Source of the DNA: Lactarius indigo | Lineage: Eukaryota; Basidiomycota; Agaricomycetes; Russulales; Russulaceae | DNA length: 64,000 bases | Assembly: GCA_025766275.1 (NCBI GenBank) | Contig: JAFKAC010000015.1 | Location: forward strand, 682,001-746,000 | Reading direction: 5' to 3' | In this document: piece after piece, positions 13,235 through 24,176 of the stretch | Layout: every line of letters begins with the position of its first letter | Numbering within the stretch: position 1 is the first letter of the stretch | Notes under the pieces: model-generated | The model's input: the letters and a program-made list of their open reading frames with translations, nothing else | The model's database searches: none | Told to the model about the DNA's origin: nothing | Made by a program: the position numbers and the translations under genes

Positions 13235-14623
13235 TCACGAAGAACAGCATGTGGATTTGCGTGCCTTCTTCTGCGTACTTCTGTGGTCGCCAAGATTCAC
13301 GGTACTGCCGTTTCCAACGGGCTCGGCCACTTCCGCATGGGCCTCCTCCCACTCCCAGCGCCTGACGACGCGCTGCGCGATATACGCGAACACATCGGAC
13401 ACGCCCGCGCCCGTCTTGGCAGATGTAAAGAACAGCTTCGGCCCGCGTGGCGGACGGCGCTGCATCGTCCGCGCCGTTGCATATCGCGCCGGGGTGATCG
13501 TAGGTGCAGTAGACGTCGACAACGTCGATGTAGAGCGCGAGAGGCGCGTTCGGTGCGCGTGGGGGAGTGCCGACGGGGACGAGGAGCGCGAGCGTGCGGG
13601 CGGGGAGGAGGGCGCGGATTCGTACGGATCGCCGAGGTCGGAGAAGGAGGACCCAGCGGTGTGGAAGGAGGTGAAGCCCGTGTGCGTCGAGCTGATCGTG
13701 CCGTTCTGCGCGGGGCTGAATCGAGAGCGCGATTTGGACGGTCGTTTGTGGTGCAGCGCGTGCAGGTCGATCGAGGCCGTGCGCGGAGGCGCCACGATCG
13801 TAGCCGCTGGGGCAGCTTCGCTGTCAACTTCGGGGATGATATCGGGGTGAGAGACGGCGGGCGTGCGCGTCTCGTCGACAAGGACGATGTCTTCCCCATC
13901 CGCGTCCATATCCGCGTCTGAACTTGTGTTCCCGTTCTCGTGCAAGCCGTTTTCGTCGTCTGATCCGCTGACCACACGGGCAGGAACGTGGCCCGCCATC
14001 CAGCCCAAATCGTCCTTTGGCGTTTCGGGGCTGCTGGATCGGGACTCCGAAGGGGGGACGAGCTCGTCGATGAAGCGCAGGGCGATGCCCTCTGGGACCG
14101 CGGCGCCCTCAGAACCGCGTACGAGATCTGTCTTGTTCCCGACGACCACGAGGCAGTAGTCCTCCATGTCCTCGTCGGAGAGAGGGGCATGGGCGCGGAA
14201 CTCGGACCACCACCGGGTCAGGGCGTGGAGCGTTGCGGGGCGATTGACGTCGAACATGAGGACAGCGGCATCTGCACCACGAAAGAAGGCAGAGGAGAGC
14301 GAAGAGAAGCGTTCCTGGCCAGCGGTATCCTGTCAGCGAGCAGAGTGAGCGACGATGAAACAGGGGTGGCCGGGTGGAGAGACTGACCCAGATTTGGAGA
14401 GTGACAGACTGTTCTGAGTCGGAGTGATGGGGCACCGTCTTGGCGATGAAATCGGCACCAATGGTTGCGCGATATCCGGTCGAGAAATGACCAGAGACGT
14501 ACTGTGTTGGTGTTAGCAACCACTGAGTAAGCTGGAAACCCTTCCAGCTTTGCGCACCTGGCCCCGGATGCTCGTCTTTCCCACTCCAGAGTTCCCGATG
14601 ACGACGAGCTTGACCGTGCGCAT
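13235..14623 (-). CDS. Rab7/Ypt7-like small GTPase with a ~200-residue insertion
   Basis: Rab7-type GTPases control late endosome and vacuole fusion. Exons 14558-14623, 14388-14501 and 13235-14329 join in frame to 424 residues. G1 is GNSGVGKT, the effector region is FSTGYRATIGADF (Rab7-like), G3 is DTAGQE (from residue 61), G4 is NKTD (about 125) and G5 is TSAK (about 362). The C-terminus STCCSS fits a CCXX geranylgeranylation signal. Canonical Rab proteins are about 205 residues with about 30 residues between G4 and G5. Here about 233 residues separate them, rich in Ser, Pro, Asp and Arg and without stop codons. No convincing introns excise this block, since its acidic and Ser-rich composition looks coding throughout. 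The gene is transcribed away from ATP23, with 180 bp between the starts. The core motifs are intact, so the protein is probably functional, with a disordered loop. Confidence 0.88.
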
Positions 14624-14803
14624 GTTGCGTTTTTAATCTGCGCTGGAGATAGTAAAAGTTATGGTCTGGGTGAGAACATAAAATGGTTCCGTGTATTGTG
14701 TCAATGGATGTCGTTTGTGGACTCTCGCCGCAGAGATCCGGCGCGGCAGTCTCACACCGCCGAGACGCGCGCTCGTGTGATTACTCCAGCAACTCAACTG
14801 CCA
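14624..14803. promoter_or_regulatory. divergent promoter region, Rab-like gene / ATP23
   Basis: The 180 bp between the two ATG codons must hold the promoters of both divergently transcribed genes. I see no clear TATA box. An upstream in-frame ATG for ATP23 at 14696 would shorten the shared region to 72 bp. Confidence 0.55.
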
Positions 14804-15728
14804 ATGAGCAACGCAGCAGGGTCAACCACCGACTCTGGGTCCTCGCTGCCGTCAAGCTCGCTCTCGCCTTCCGAAAATAAGATATTCAAGAAATGGGGCA
14901 AAGAGTTTTCCTTACTCACGGGTTATGGCATCGACCCAGGCGACCGCGTGTTCACCATCAACCGTCGTAACTGCGAGCGATGGAAGAAGGACCTCTTGGA
15001 CTACAGTACGTATCTCGTCTGTTCCGTTTCTCATTTGCACTTGCACTTGCTTATGTGTAGCATAGGCCCATCGATACAGTTCATGTTCAAGCACCTCAAG
15101 CAGGCCGGTGCAAACGCCACGCCAGCTCACTTCCCTTGCATGCCATGCGACCTCACTCATTCTGGCGGTTTCTCCCCCGACGCAGGCGCAGTTGTCCTTT
15201 GCCAGGGGAACTTTCTCAATAAGAAGCACATGGAGCATACTATCGTACACGAACTCGTGCATATGTACGATCATGCAGTGTTCAACGTGGATTGGAATAA
15301 CCTGCGACACCACGCGTGTAGCGAGGTGCGTTCGTAATACGTCGCCCTAGGGCCAACCATCACAGATATTTCATACCCGCTCCCCCCCTCAGATCCGTGC
15401 AAACAGCCTGAGCGGAGATTGTTCCTGGGGACGTGAGATCCAGCGCGGAATCCTATCTTTCTCCAAGCAACATCAGGTACGCGCGACCTTCTTCCGTTTT
15501 GCGCTCCAAGCTAGAACCATATCGCAGACATGCGTTCGTAGGCGTGCCGTGATGTCCGTCATGGCCAATCCGAACTGTCCGGACAAGGAATCAGCCGAGC
15601 GTGCTGTGAATGAAGTTTGGGAGAGTTGCTTCAACGACACGCGACCCTTTGATGAGGTACGTCTGATCGGCATTACTCACATCCTCACTCTGCCATAGTG
15701 ACACGCATACTGTACACAGATATATTGA
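14804..15728 (+). CDS. ATP23: mitochondrial inner-membrane metalloprotease ATP23
   Basis: Atp23 is a zinc metalloprotease of the intermembrane space that processes ATP synthase subunit 6 in yeast and helps assemble the F0 sector. Exons 14804-15005, 15066-15325, 15393-15476, 15528-15656 and 15720-15728 join in frame to 227 residues, and the last exon encodes only IY and the stop. The zinc-binding motif HELVH lies at 129-133 within [13 protein letters not shown]. Cys-containing segments such as [21 protein letters not shown] and PNCPDKESA, and the terminal [12 protein letters not shown], match the family. The length fits the usual 220-270 residues. I chose the ATG at 14804 because it precedes a short Ser-rich leader and leaves promoter space. 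An in-frame ATG at 14696 would add 36 residues. Confidence 0.93.
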
Positions 15729-17457
15729 TACGTTACCGCGACACTTGAAGCTTAACGAGCCGCGATGCTACGCCCAAAGAGTGGGGGTGTCCGATTACTC
15801 GATTAGATTCAGGGATAGAAGTTGGGCGGACCAACTAGTTGGGTGCTACGTAGGGTTCTGTACCCCAAGACGCACGGTGTTGGGTTCAAAAAAAGATATC
15901 AATTGGGTACCATTGTCTTTCTTCTCGACATCTTGTGGATCTATGCAAACGCCATTGCGGAACTGTCTGCACGGAGATTACCGCTTACAGTACGTAATGA
16001 GACCTTTCTGATCTAAAGCGATGCATGAAAGACCTTCGCTCCTGATATAGGCCTGATACTGGAGACAGTACAGACATGGGCCACATGGCCCAAAAAAAAG
16101 CACATTCGGGAGTCGGGGTCTGTCACCGAATAGCGCCATTTTTAATTTCGGCTTTTGTTTGGCTCAATGTGCCGGAAACCAATGAGGGCCAGTAAGTAGA
16201 ACCAAGTAGGACAGTAAAGTTATTATTGTACTCGAGATTGTACTCGACGTTTTTAATTTCCCAGTGAAACATCAACGAAATTTAACCACTTGAGAACGCA
16301 CGCGACATTTTCAGTTGCGGTGAGCGTGGTTTCTAACTTACATGGGCCTTTCATATGGATTGGTGGAATTGGCAGACCGACATTGGTGGTTAGTACCATT
16401 CACACGTAGCCACACTAGTGCCTTAGCACAGTACCAGGACGTGGTGGTCCTAGTGCGGTACATTTCTGGGCCCGGTGCAGATGTTAAAAATAAACTCATG
16501 AACTTTTCGGGAAGCTGGCAAATTCCCAGATGCTTCACAGTCCGTCAAGTTTCTCGGGTGTTGAAATTGGGTCTCACAAAATAAGATAGCTCTGAGCCGG
16601 AATGAAGAGGTGCTGTTGCAAGCTTCGCAGGCATGGTAGTAGCAGGGAAAAGGATTGGAACGAAGAATAGAGGTTGAATAGGGCGGGCCTCACCATACAA
16701 TACATCGAATGGCAAAGAGTACTTACTATATCCGAGCCATGCAGGCGGAGGACCAGGTGCACTGCCAATTTGCCTGTGTTCGGTAGTATACAGTACACAC
16801 GGGTGTTTGTCAGTCCTGGGGTATTATGTAAGGACGCCACAATGTCTTCGATGTAACCGAGTGCCACTGTCGGCCTGCCGATATCTTGCCTTGTAACTTA
16901 TCCTGCCATGAACATGGTCGACGTCAAAGATTCTTGGAACAAATCCGAGATACCCACTGGCATGGGACCATGGAGTTTGTACATACTCGTTACTGTCCAC
17001 ATGCTAAGAGGATTCAACAGCCCAGATATCGTTTAGTGCAATCTTCGAACCTTCGCACCACCAGTGATGACGGTGACTTAGAATATCAATTCCTCCAAAA
17101 AGAAAACTTCCCTGTCATGGACGTCATTTTTAAAACTTTGAGGATAGTTTTGGTGAAATAAAACGATCGGGTCTATGCTTTCTCCGGGCGGGCGGCATTT
17201 GGTAAAGGAAAATACCACTCACCGGACTCACCCTCATCAGTCTGCAAAAGGTGGGCCGCTACTGTAATTGGTTGTCAGGAGGTGCTAACAAGTAAATGAC
17301 AGCGCGGCTTGACCTCGGCCGGGAGGGAACCCAGCCTCATGAATAGCACCACGGCCGCGTTTCCTCACATCTATAAAAGCTGGTATCTCGTCGAGTCTGA
17401 GTCGATAGACGCCTCATCTCCTCCTACCTACTTTTGTGTCTAGGTAGAACGTTCAGC
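15729..17457. other. intergenic, no recognised gene
   Basis: Short frames (15745-16011, 16338-16584, 16574-16867, 16886-17161) show no motif I recognise. The segment 17300-17457 just upstream of the first oxidase gene contains a TATAAA-like CTATAAAAGC near 17370 and CT-rich sequence, which is plausible as its promoter. Confidence 0.5.
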
Positions 17458-19589
17458 ATGAGACCCACACAAGAGCTCGCTCAATCCACCTTGTTCACTC
17501 AAAGGTGCGAGACTCTTTCTATCGCCGATAGAGTCAAGCTTTCGCATGAACGTGCCAAGGCAATCGGAAAAGCGTACGGTATGTGGATTGACTCTCCCTT
17601 TGCAAGTGTATTGCCTCACTGTCGAATGTGAACAACAGCTTTAACGGTCGAAGACATACTCTATCTCTCGCCCAAGTTTTGGGATATGCATACTGATCCT
17701 ATTGCGTGCATTGATGGAGCGGCTGAGACTCTCCTGACCATCCAATACAACCTCTGTGCCGGAACTCTGGCGACATACGTGAAGGGACGGCCTGATCTTG
17801 TCCCTCTTCTTAAGAACGTACTCGACTTCGAAGTCTCGTAAGTGTACTTCCTACCGCTAGCCAACAATAGCTCCCATGGCTTATCTACGTTTTTCAGCGG
17901 CCAGTTTTGTCTTACAGAACTTGGACACGGGTTAGATGTTTTACACATGGAAACAACGGCAACGTTACTCCCTGATGGATGCTTCGATCTTCACACACCT
18001 TTAGAGCGAGCAGCCAAGTAAGGCCTCTCGGTTTCAACTTTAGACTTTCCGTCGTTTACAGTAAGGCACCTAGGTACATGCCGCCAACCTCGCCTGTTAC
18101 TCCCGGCTTTCGGTGCGTCTCGATCGTGTTCGCGCGGACCGTCGTGAACGGAGAAGACCATGGTGTAAAACCATTTGTCCTTCAGCTCCATGATGGTCAG
18201 TTCATGACCCCTGGTGTTTCAATTAAGTACGTCACTCGTAGTGGCCAACTGTTCGGAAACTCATGTATCATTTAGGGTCTTACCACCACGCGGCGGGTCG
18301 CGTCCTCTCAACCACTCGCTGACTTCCTTCAATCATGTACGACTCCCACCAACAGCTCTTCTGGGTAGCATAGAGAAGCCCAAAGACCCTCGATCGTCGT
18401 TTTTCGAAAAGATAAACCGCGTTGCCGTTGGCACCCTGGCATTAAGTTCGCTCTGCATACCTTCATTGCAGGTCGTATCATACATTGCTGCGCGCTATAG
18501 CCTCCGACGAACCATCGTTGACGCAAGTGGGGTGCAGAAGCCAATCATGTCCTTCCAGACGCAGAAGCAGCCGATCCTCACCGCAATTGCACAAACCTTC
18601 GTGCTTAGTGCTATGCACAAACAGGCTGTGGCGTGGTTCACAAACCCAAAACAAGATCCGCGTGTGCGCCACGCCGTCGCGACGGTGCACAAGGCAGTGG
18701 TCATCCAAGCCTCGCAGACGGCGAATCTTGTACTTGGAGACCGCTGCGGCGCGCAGGGACTTTTCGAAGCGAACCAGTTATCCGCATTGCACGTACGTGC
18801 GCTAGCCCCTCTTTCCTATTCCCCGTCCCGGCGCTTCTGACATCGTTTCTCCATCCAGTCTGATATACGCGGGATCGCAATCGCTGAAGGTGACCTGCTG
18901 GGAATCTCCATTCGTACGTACCGTACACTTTCTCCGCCATTGTGCATCGCTCACATTTTACTATCATAGGCCTCGCATCTGAGCTCCTTCTCGGACGCTA
19001 TGCCCTTGAGCCACCGCGCTACCCGGACTCCCTCCTCGCCCAGCACGAAAGCGGACTCTTTTCTGAGCTCCGCGCCGTGCTTGCCGCAGCGCCAGGCCAC
19101 CGCAGCACCACGTACGACCGAGAAGTCCTCCCGCGCTCATTGCCGCTGGTACTGGCGATCGGCCATCGCATTGCGTATGACGCTGCGCGCGCGGCGCAGG
19201 TCGACGCCCCGTTGCTGGACCTGTTCGAGGTGGCGGCGGTTATGCAGGACGAGGCGTGGTACGTCGAGAGCTTGGGTATATCGAGGGCTGAGCTGCGTAG
19301 GCGCGAGGCGCATGCGCTCGAGGCGGTCTTTGCGCGCCTGGAGGAGTATCTTGTCAGGATGGATGTGGCACCATATATCGTGGCGCCGATTGTGTCAGAT
19401 GAGAAGTGGGAGCACTTCTTTGGGACGCTACCGACGTTTTCTGAGAGTCGTGCAGTAAAGGAGGAGAGAGCTGCGAAGAAGATCGCAACGGTGCCGCTCG
19501 TCGAGAGCGATATCTTGCAGAAGATCCCTGGAGAGTGGGACACCACTTTGTCGATGGTACACGGAGTAGGTGTCTCGGTGATGTCCTGA
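17458..19589 (+). CDS. acyl-CoA oxidase/dehydrogenase family flavoprotein, paralogue 1
   Basis: The protein belongs to the acyl-CoA oxidase/dehydrogenase superfamily, FAD enzymes that introduce the C2-C3 double bond in acyl-CoAs. Seven exons (17458-17578, 17639-17837, 17898-18017, 18074-18226, 18276-18792, 18859-18913, 18970-19589) join in frame to 594 residues. Diagnostic segments are CLTELGHGLDV (about 111-120), HTPLERAAKYMPPTSP, VFARTVVNGEDHGVKPFV, PPRGGSRPLNHSLTSFNHVRLPPTALLGS, YSLRRT, DRCGAQGLF and IAIAEGDLLGISIRLASELLLGRY. The Glu at about 380 in AEGD is the probable catalytic base, by analogy with TYEGD of acyl-CoA oxidases. No clear peroxisomal PTS1 is present (it ends SVMS). The chain length specificity is unknown. 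It is followed 2.5 kb downstream by a paralogue with the same exon pattern. Confidence 0.88.
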
Positions 19590-22093
19590 GGCTGTAGAAA
19601 TCAGCCTCCCATTCTTGTTTTCTTGATACCAGCTGGTGGACTTCACGGACTCGGAGCCACTGGAACTGCCAAGGCTATGTGATCAGTATTTATACTTTTG
19701 ACATATTCCAAACAGTAATTTTACAAAAAAGGAAATCTTATCAGGCAAGGTGGCTGAGATAAAGATCGAGACATTCCCGACCTAATTGGACGGCCCCCCC
19801 ACTAGAGGAGAGTCGTTTATTGTAAATTACAAAAACTTAAAAGTGAACGTTCCAGTAAGAATGTCGGATGTTCTTGTATAGTATGTTTTCACAAGACGCG
19901 AACGAAGAAGTCTGCGGTGCTGTCGGGCAACTTCAATTGAGGTGAAAGTCGCTGGGTTTGGGGCCCAGAAAATCCAAACCGTCACCATACCCCGAACGTC
20001 GGCCACGAGCTCCTTCAATCAGGACAATGAGAAAAATGCTTCTCGGTGACAACGATACACGGCGACCTCAGTGAGCAAAAGTAGACGGTGTCAATATGTC
20101 TGACTCGGATATGTGCGAGAAGTGGGCCCTTAAAACACCCAACCTCGCTGCTGATGAGGAGGCGACAAGGGAACTCGTCTGAGTACAGAGTAGTCAGCCG
20201 CATTGTAGGACCAATCATATCTCGGCTATTGTCCCAATCATATAAAGGGTTCCCAAAGAAGAAAAACAAAGCAGTCGTTGTCCAAGAGCAAACAAAAGCA
20301 TAAGACGTGAACAACGAGGTGTCACGGTGGTGCCTGTCGGTGTTCATTGTGGGGGCCAGCAGCCTAGGAATTGATTTCATGTTTCAATTTTTTCCGTCAA
20401 AGGAAGAAGCGATTCAGAAGAGGGCGAAAGGGGTGGATGAGCGCCAATGAAAACACAACCGCTGACACATTTTGCGCGCGCCAACCACATTTTACCCTAA
20501 CCCAGATGAGTCAGCTGGGCATTGTCTTGATGGTTTGTCACCCGGGAAAATACTAGCTCGCCGCGACTGCCGAGATGATTCATGACGGACGAGCAATTCC
20601 ACGAGACTGATCGTGGGGAGAAACGGACGAACTCGGAGATGCTGCCTCACCAGTACAGTCACGAATCACGACAAACGTGACAGACCACGTTTGCTTCGTT
20701 ACCCCATCTCGTCTAAATAAAGGCCAGGGCTTACTGTAAAGAAGGCTACAGTACAGAATCCAGGCAGTGCGGCTCGTGATGGGCCTGTTGGCGAAGTTCA
20801 TATCTCCCAGGCACTACTGGCATTAGCGCCTCGTGTCTTCCCACTGCAGGGTCTCTAGGGAACAGAGAAGCCTCCGCAGATAGAGCGCTGACGAGCTACC
20901 TACCTTGGAGCCGCAGTGGGGTGTTTGTTTGTATGTTTTCCTTCGCTACATTCACGAGATTCGTGGGATTATGAAAGTGGGGACCAGCATATTAACCTAT
21001 CACCTAGGCACGTGGAATTGCACGTAATGTGGGATCATCTTCTTTTCCTCCTCCTTCTCCTTCTCGTGCAGTTCTCGAAACACCCGCCTGATGACGCTTG
21101 ATGCCTGGGCATCTGGTGTAATGAGAAAGCTGTAACGCCGCGAGTGTCAGTCAACGGTGCAATTAGTAATGTCATTGCGCAGTCTGGCTTGGGCACCACA
21201 TGGTTTCCTGATGCCAAAGTACTCCCCTGACGCTCATGATCGCGCTCACGTAACTTGGCACTACTTTGGTGGCTCCTTGCATACACCGCGCAATGGAAGC
21301 TCGGGCAAAATAATGGATAGGCGCCCATACAGAGCTAGATTTCTTCAGCTCGATATCCACACCACGGCACACCATCTTGCTGGGCTCTGGCGTCTTGTGT
21401 TGACACATCTTTGCCGTAGGCCGTTGTAGTACCAAGTGCCAACGCGCCGTTACCATACTTTCTCCGGGCACCTTGGACTGATCCCTCCATGAATTGTTCC
21501 TGTCAATTAGAGGCCCTCAGGAGTCTCAGGCTCCCGTCCTCGGATTTTCGTCCGTGCTTGGGACATTTGCGCTAAATTTCTTTTGCCAGGACATCGAGCG
21601 AGCCGCGGACCAGTCATCTTCGGGCGCCTGTTTCCGGAAATGGGGGAAGTACCTGACGTTTATGATCACTGGATGTGACGATCTTCCTCATGGCCTTTTG
21701 CTTGTACTCCGCTTTCCTTTTTGTGGGCTTCTCGAACATCCATCTCGGCGCCCAACTGCTCAGACCCGTGGCTGGCCCAATCAATCAGTTGGTACGGTTA
21801 AGTATAACGTCGTTACATTGCCCTTCCTCTTCTTGATAGAACTACGGCAATGGCTCTGCATCTCGACTATTCAGAACGAGCGAGCAGTGCAGAGTTACTT
21901 GGCGGCCGTGTGTTCGTGGGAAAGTTGATACCCAGACTTGAGGGCGCTTCAGCACATGGAAACGTAGCCATGGTTCCATTTCCTTTCGTGGGTCGGTCCC
22001 GGGTTCTTTCCGGGCCCTCCTTATAATAATATCCTGACCCACAGATCGGATTTGAGAGCCACTCTCGCCCAGCCGCATTTTCTCGTCCACAAC
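19590..22093. other. spacer between the two oxidase paralogues
   Basis: This is about 2.5 kb with scattered short frames on both strands (20015-20380 minus, 21172-21471 minus, 21494-21928 plus). None has a motif I recognise or a joined exon structure. A C7 run lies near 19793 and a CTCCTT pyrimidine tract near 21046-21064. The last 100 bp should contain the promoter of the second oxidase. I see no relic of a third oxidase copy. Confidence 0.5.
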
Positions 22094-24176
22094 ATGAGAC
22101 CGACACGAGACCTCACCCAAACCCCCTTGTTCACCCAACGGACCGAACTTCTATCCATCGCTGACCGAACGAGGCTCTCATATGAGCGTGCAAAGGCCAT
22201 TGGAAGGGCGTATGGTGCGCCAAGCTCAACTTTTGTCATCGTTATCCTCTCACGCCTGAGGCTCAATCCCAGCTTTGACGGTCGAGGACGTACTTTTCCT
22301 CTCTCCTAAGTTTTGGGATCTCCACACCGATCCCATTGCGGGCCTTGATGGCGCCGCCGCAACTCTCCTCACCCTCCAATATAACCTCTGCGCTGGGACC
22401 CTCGCCACGTACCTACCCGAACAGCCCGACCTCGCCCCACTTCTCCAACGTGTATTGGATTTCGATGTCTCGTAAGCACCGTCGTCCGTAACACTTGCTT
22501 CAATCGTGTCACTGTCTAATGCTTTACAGTGGTCAGTACTGTCTTACAGAGCTGGGACATGGCTTGGATGTCATACACCTGGAGACGACCGCGACGTTGT
22601 TACCCAATGGCAGCTTCGATCTTCATACGCCACTGGAGCGGGCGGCAAAGTGAGCCGTTTTATAGCCGAAGTTTTTCCCGTTTGACGTCGGTTATCAGAT
22701 ATATGCCGCCAACTTCGCCAGTTAGCCCGGGCTTCCCTTGTATATCCATCGTATTCGCGCGGACCATCGTATATGGGGAGGATCATGGAATCAAGCCATT
22801 TGTCTTTCAGCTTCATGATGGTCAGACGATGACATCTGGGGTCTCGGTCAAGTGGGTCGTGTCGCGTCAACATTTGTGAACCTCTAATATTCTTCTTTAG
22901 GCTCTTACCCCCACGGGGTGGGTCGACGCCTATCAACCACTCGCTAACATATTTCAACCATGTACGGCTACCTCCATCGGCATTACTTGGAAGCATACAA
23001 AAACCGAGAGATCCACGGGCGTCGTTTTTCAGCAAGATCTACAGAGTGGCTGTCGGGACGATCGCGCTCAGCTCTCTCGGGTTCCCTTCATTGCAAGTTG
23101 CGGCCTATATCGCGGCACGCTACAGCCTACGACGACACGTAGTCGATACCAATGGAGTGTCCAAGCCGATCATCTCCTTCCAGACCCAAAAACAGCCCAT
23201 CTTGACCGCCATTGCGCAGTCCTTCGTTCTGCGTGAGATGCATAAGCAGGCCGTTACGTGGTTTATGGACGCTTCCCTCGATCCGCGCGTGCGCCATGCC
23301 GTTGCGACGGTGCATAAGGTAACCATGGTCCAGACTGCGCAGCGGGCAAACTTTGCACTTGGAGACCGGTGCGGTGCGCAGGGTCTATTCGCAGCAAACC
23401 AACTCCCTACCATGCACGTACGTAAATATTATATTAGGCTATGCCCGCTTTGCCCATGCCGTTCTATGATATACAGTCTGAAATGCGGGGAATCGCAATC
23501 GCCGAGGGTGATCTTCTGGGAATTTCTATCCGTGGGTTTTTTTTTCATGGCGTTTTTGCGCCCAATTCTCATTATGTGCCCCCCCCCCCCTCCAGGCCTC
23601 GCTTCTGAACTTCTTCTCGGGCGTTATGCGCTGGAATCGCCAAAGTACCCAGACAGTCCCCTTGCGAAGCACGAAGCGGGTATGTTTTCAGAGCTGCGCG
23701 CTGTGCTCGCCGTGGCGCCAAGCCACCGCAGCGCATCGTACGACCGGGAAGTCCTCCCGCGCTCGCTGCCTCTCATCATGGCCATCGGCGACCGCATAGC
23801 GTACGAGGCAGCGCGCGATGCACAGGTCGACGCTCCGCTGCTCGCCCTGTTCGAGATCGCGTCGATGTTGCAGGACGAAGCGTGGTACGTCGAGCAGCTG
23901 GGCATCACGCGCGCCCAATTGCGCCAGCGCGAGGTTGAGGCGATAGAGGCGGTCTTTCCACATTTGGAGGAGTACCTCGTGCAGATGGACATCGCGCCTT
24001 ATGTTACCGCACCGATCGTGTCGGAGGAGAGGTGGGAACGCTTCCTTGGCACGTTACAGGCGTTCGGCGAACCGCGCAGCGGGTGGAATGCGGACCTAAG
24101 CATCACATCGGGGTTTCTCTCCAACGAGCTCCCGATGCAGATGTCGTCCCATCGGAGTGTTCGGTCGATGCTTTGA
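22094..24176 (+). CDS. acyl-CoA oxidase/dehydrogenase family flavoprotein, paralogue 2
   Basis: This is a tandem paralogue of the gene at 17458-19589, with the same reaction class inferred. Exons 22094-22214, 22273-22471, 22530-22649, 22699-22851, 22901-23417, 23477-23531 and 23596-24176 join in frame to 581 residues. The first six exon lengths (121, 199, 120, 153, 517, 55) are identical to those of paralogue 1. Only the last exon differs, being 39 nt shorter. CLTELGHGLDV, DRCGAQGLF and the AEGD catalytic-Glu motif (about 380) are kept. The C-terminus reads SVRSML, which is not a canonical PTS1. Intron 6 carries a long C-rich tract before its acceptor (about 23580-23594). Third positions have changed more than the protein, so both copies appear to be under constraint. 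Confidence 0.88.

Noticed and set aside
12956..14386. Long plus-strand open frames opposite the Rab-like gene
   Set aside because: They are GC-rich antisense shadows of the minus-strand exon; the GTPase motifs and exon joins fix the coding strand.
17458..24176. First impression of indoleamine 2,3-dioxygenase genes
   Set aside because: Joining the exons gave TELGHG, LPPTALLG, DRCGAQGLF and AEGD motifs, which belong to the acyl-CoA oxidase/dehydrogenase superfamily and not to the dioxygenase.
23046..24176. Single 376-codon frame in oxidase paralogue 2
   Set aside because: The frame reads through introns 5 and 6, which have good GT-AG borders at the same places as in paralogue 1; the inserted residues have no counterpart.
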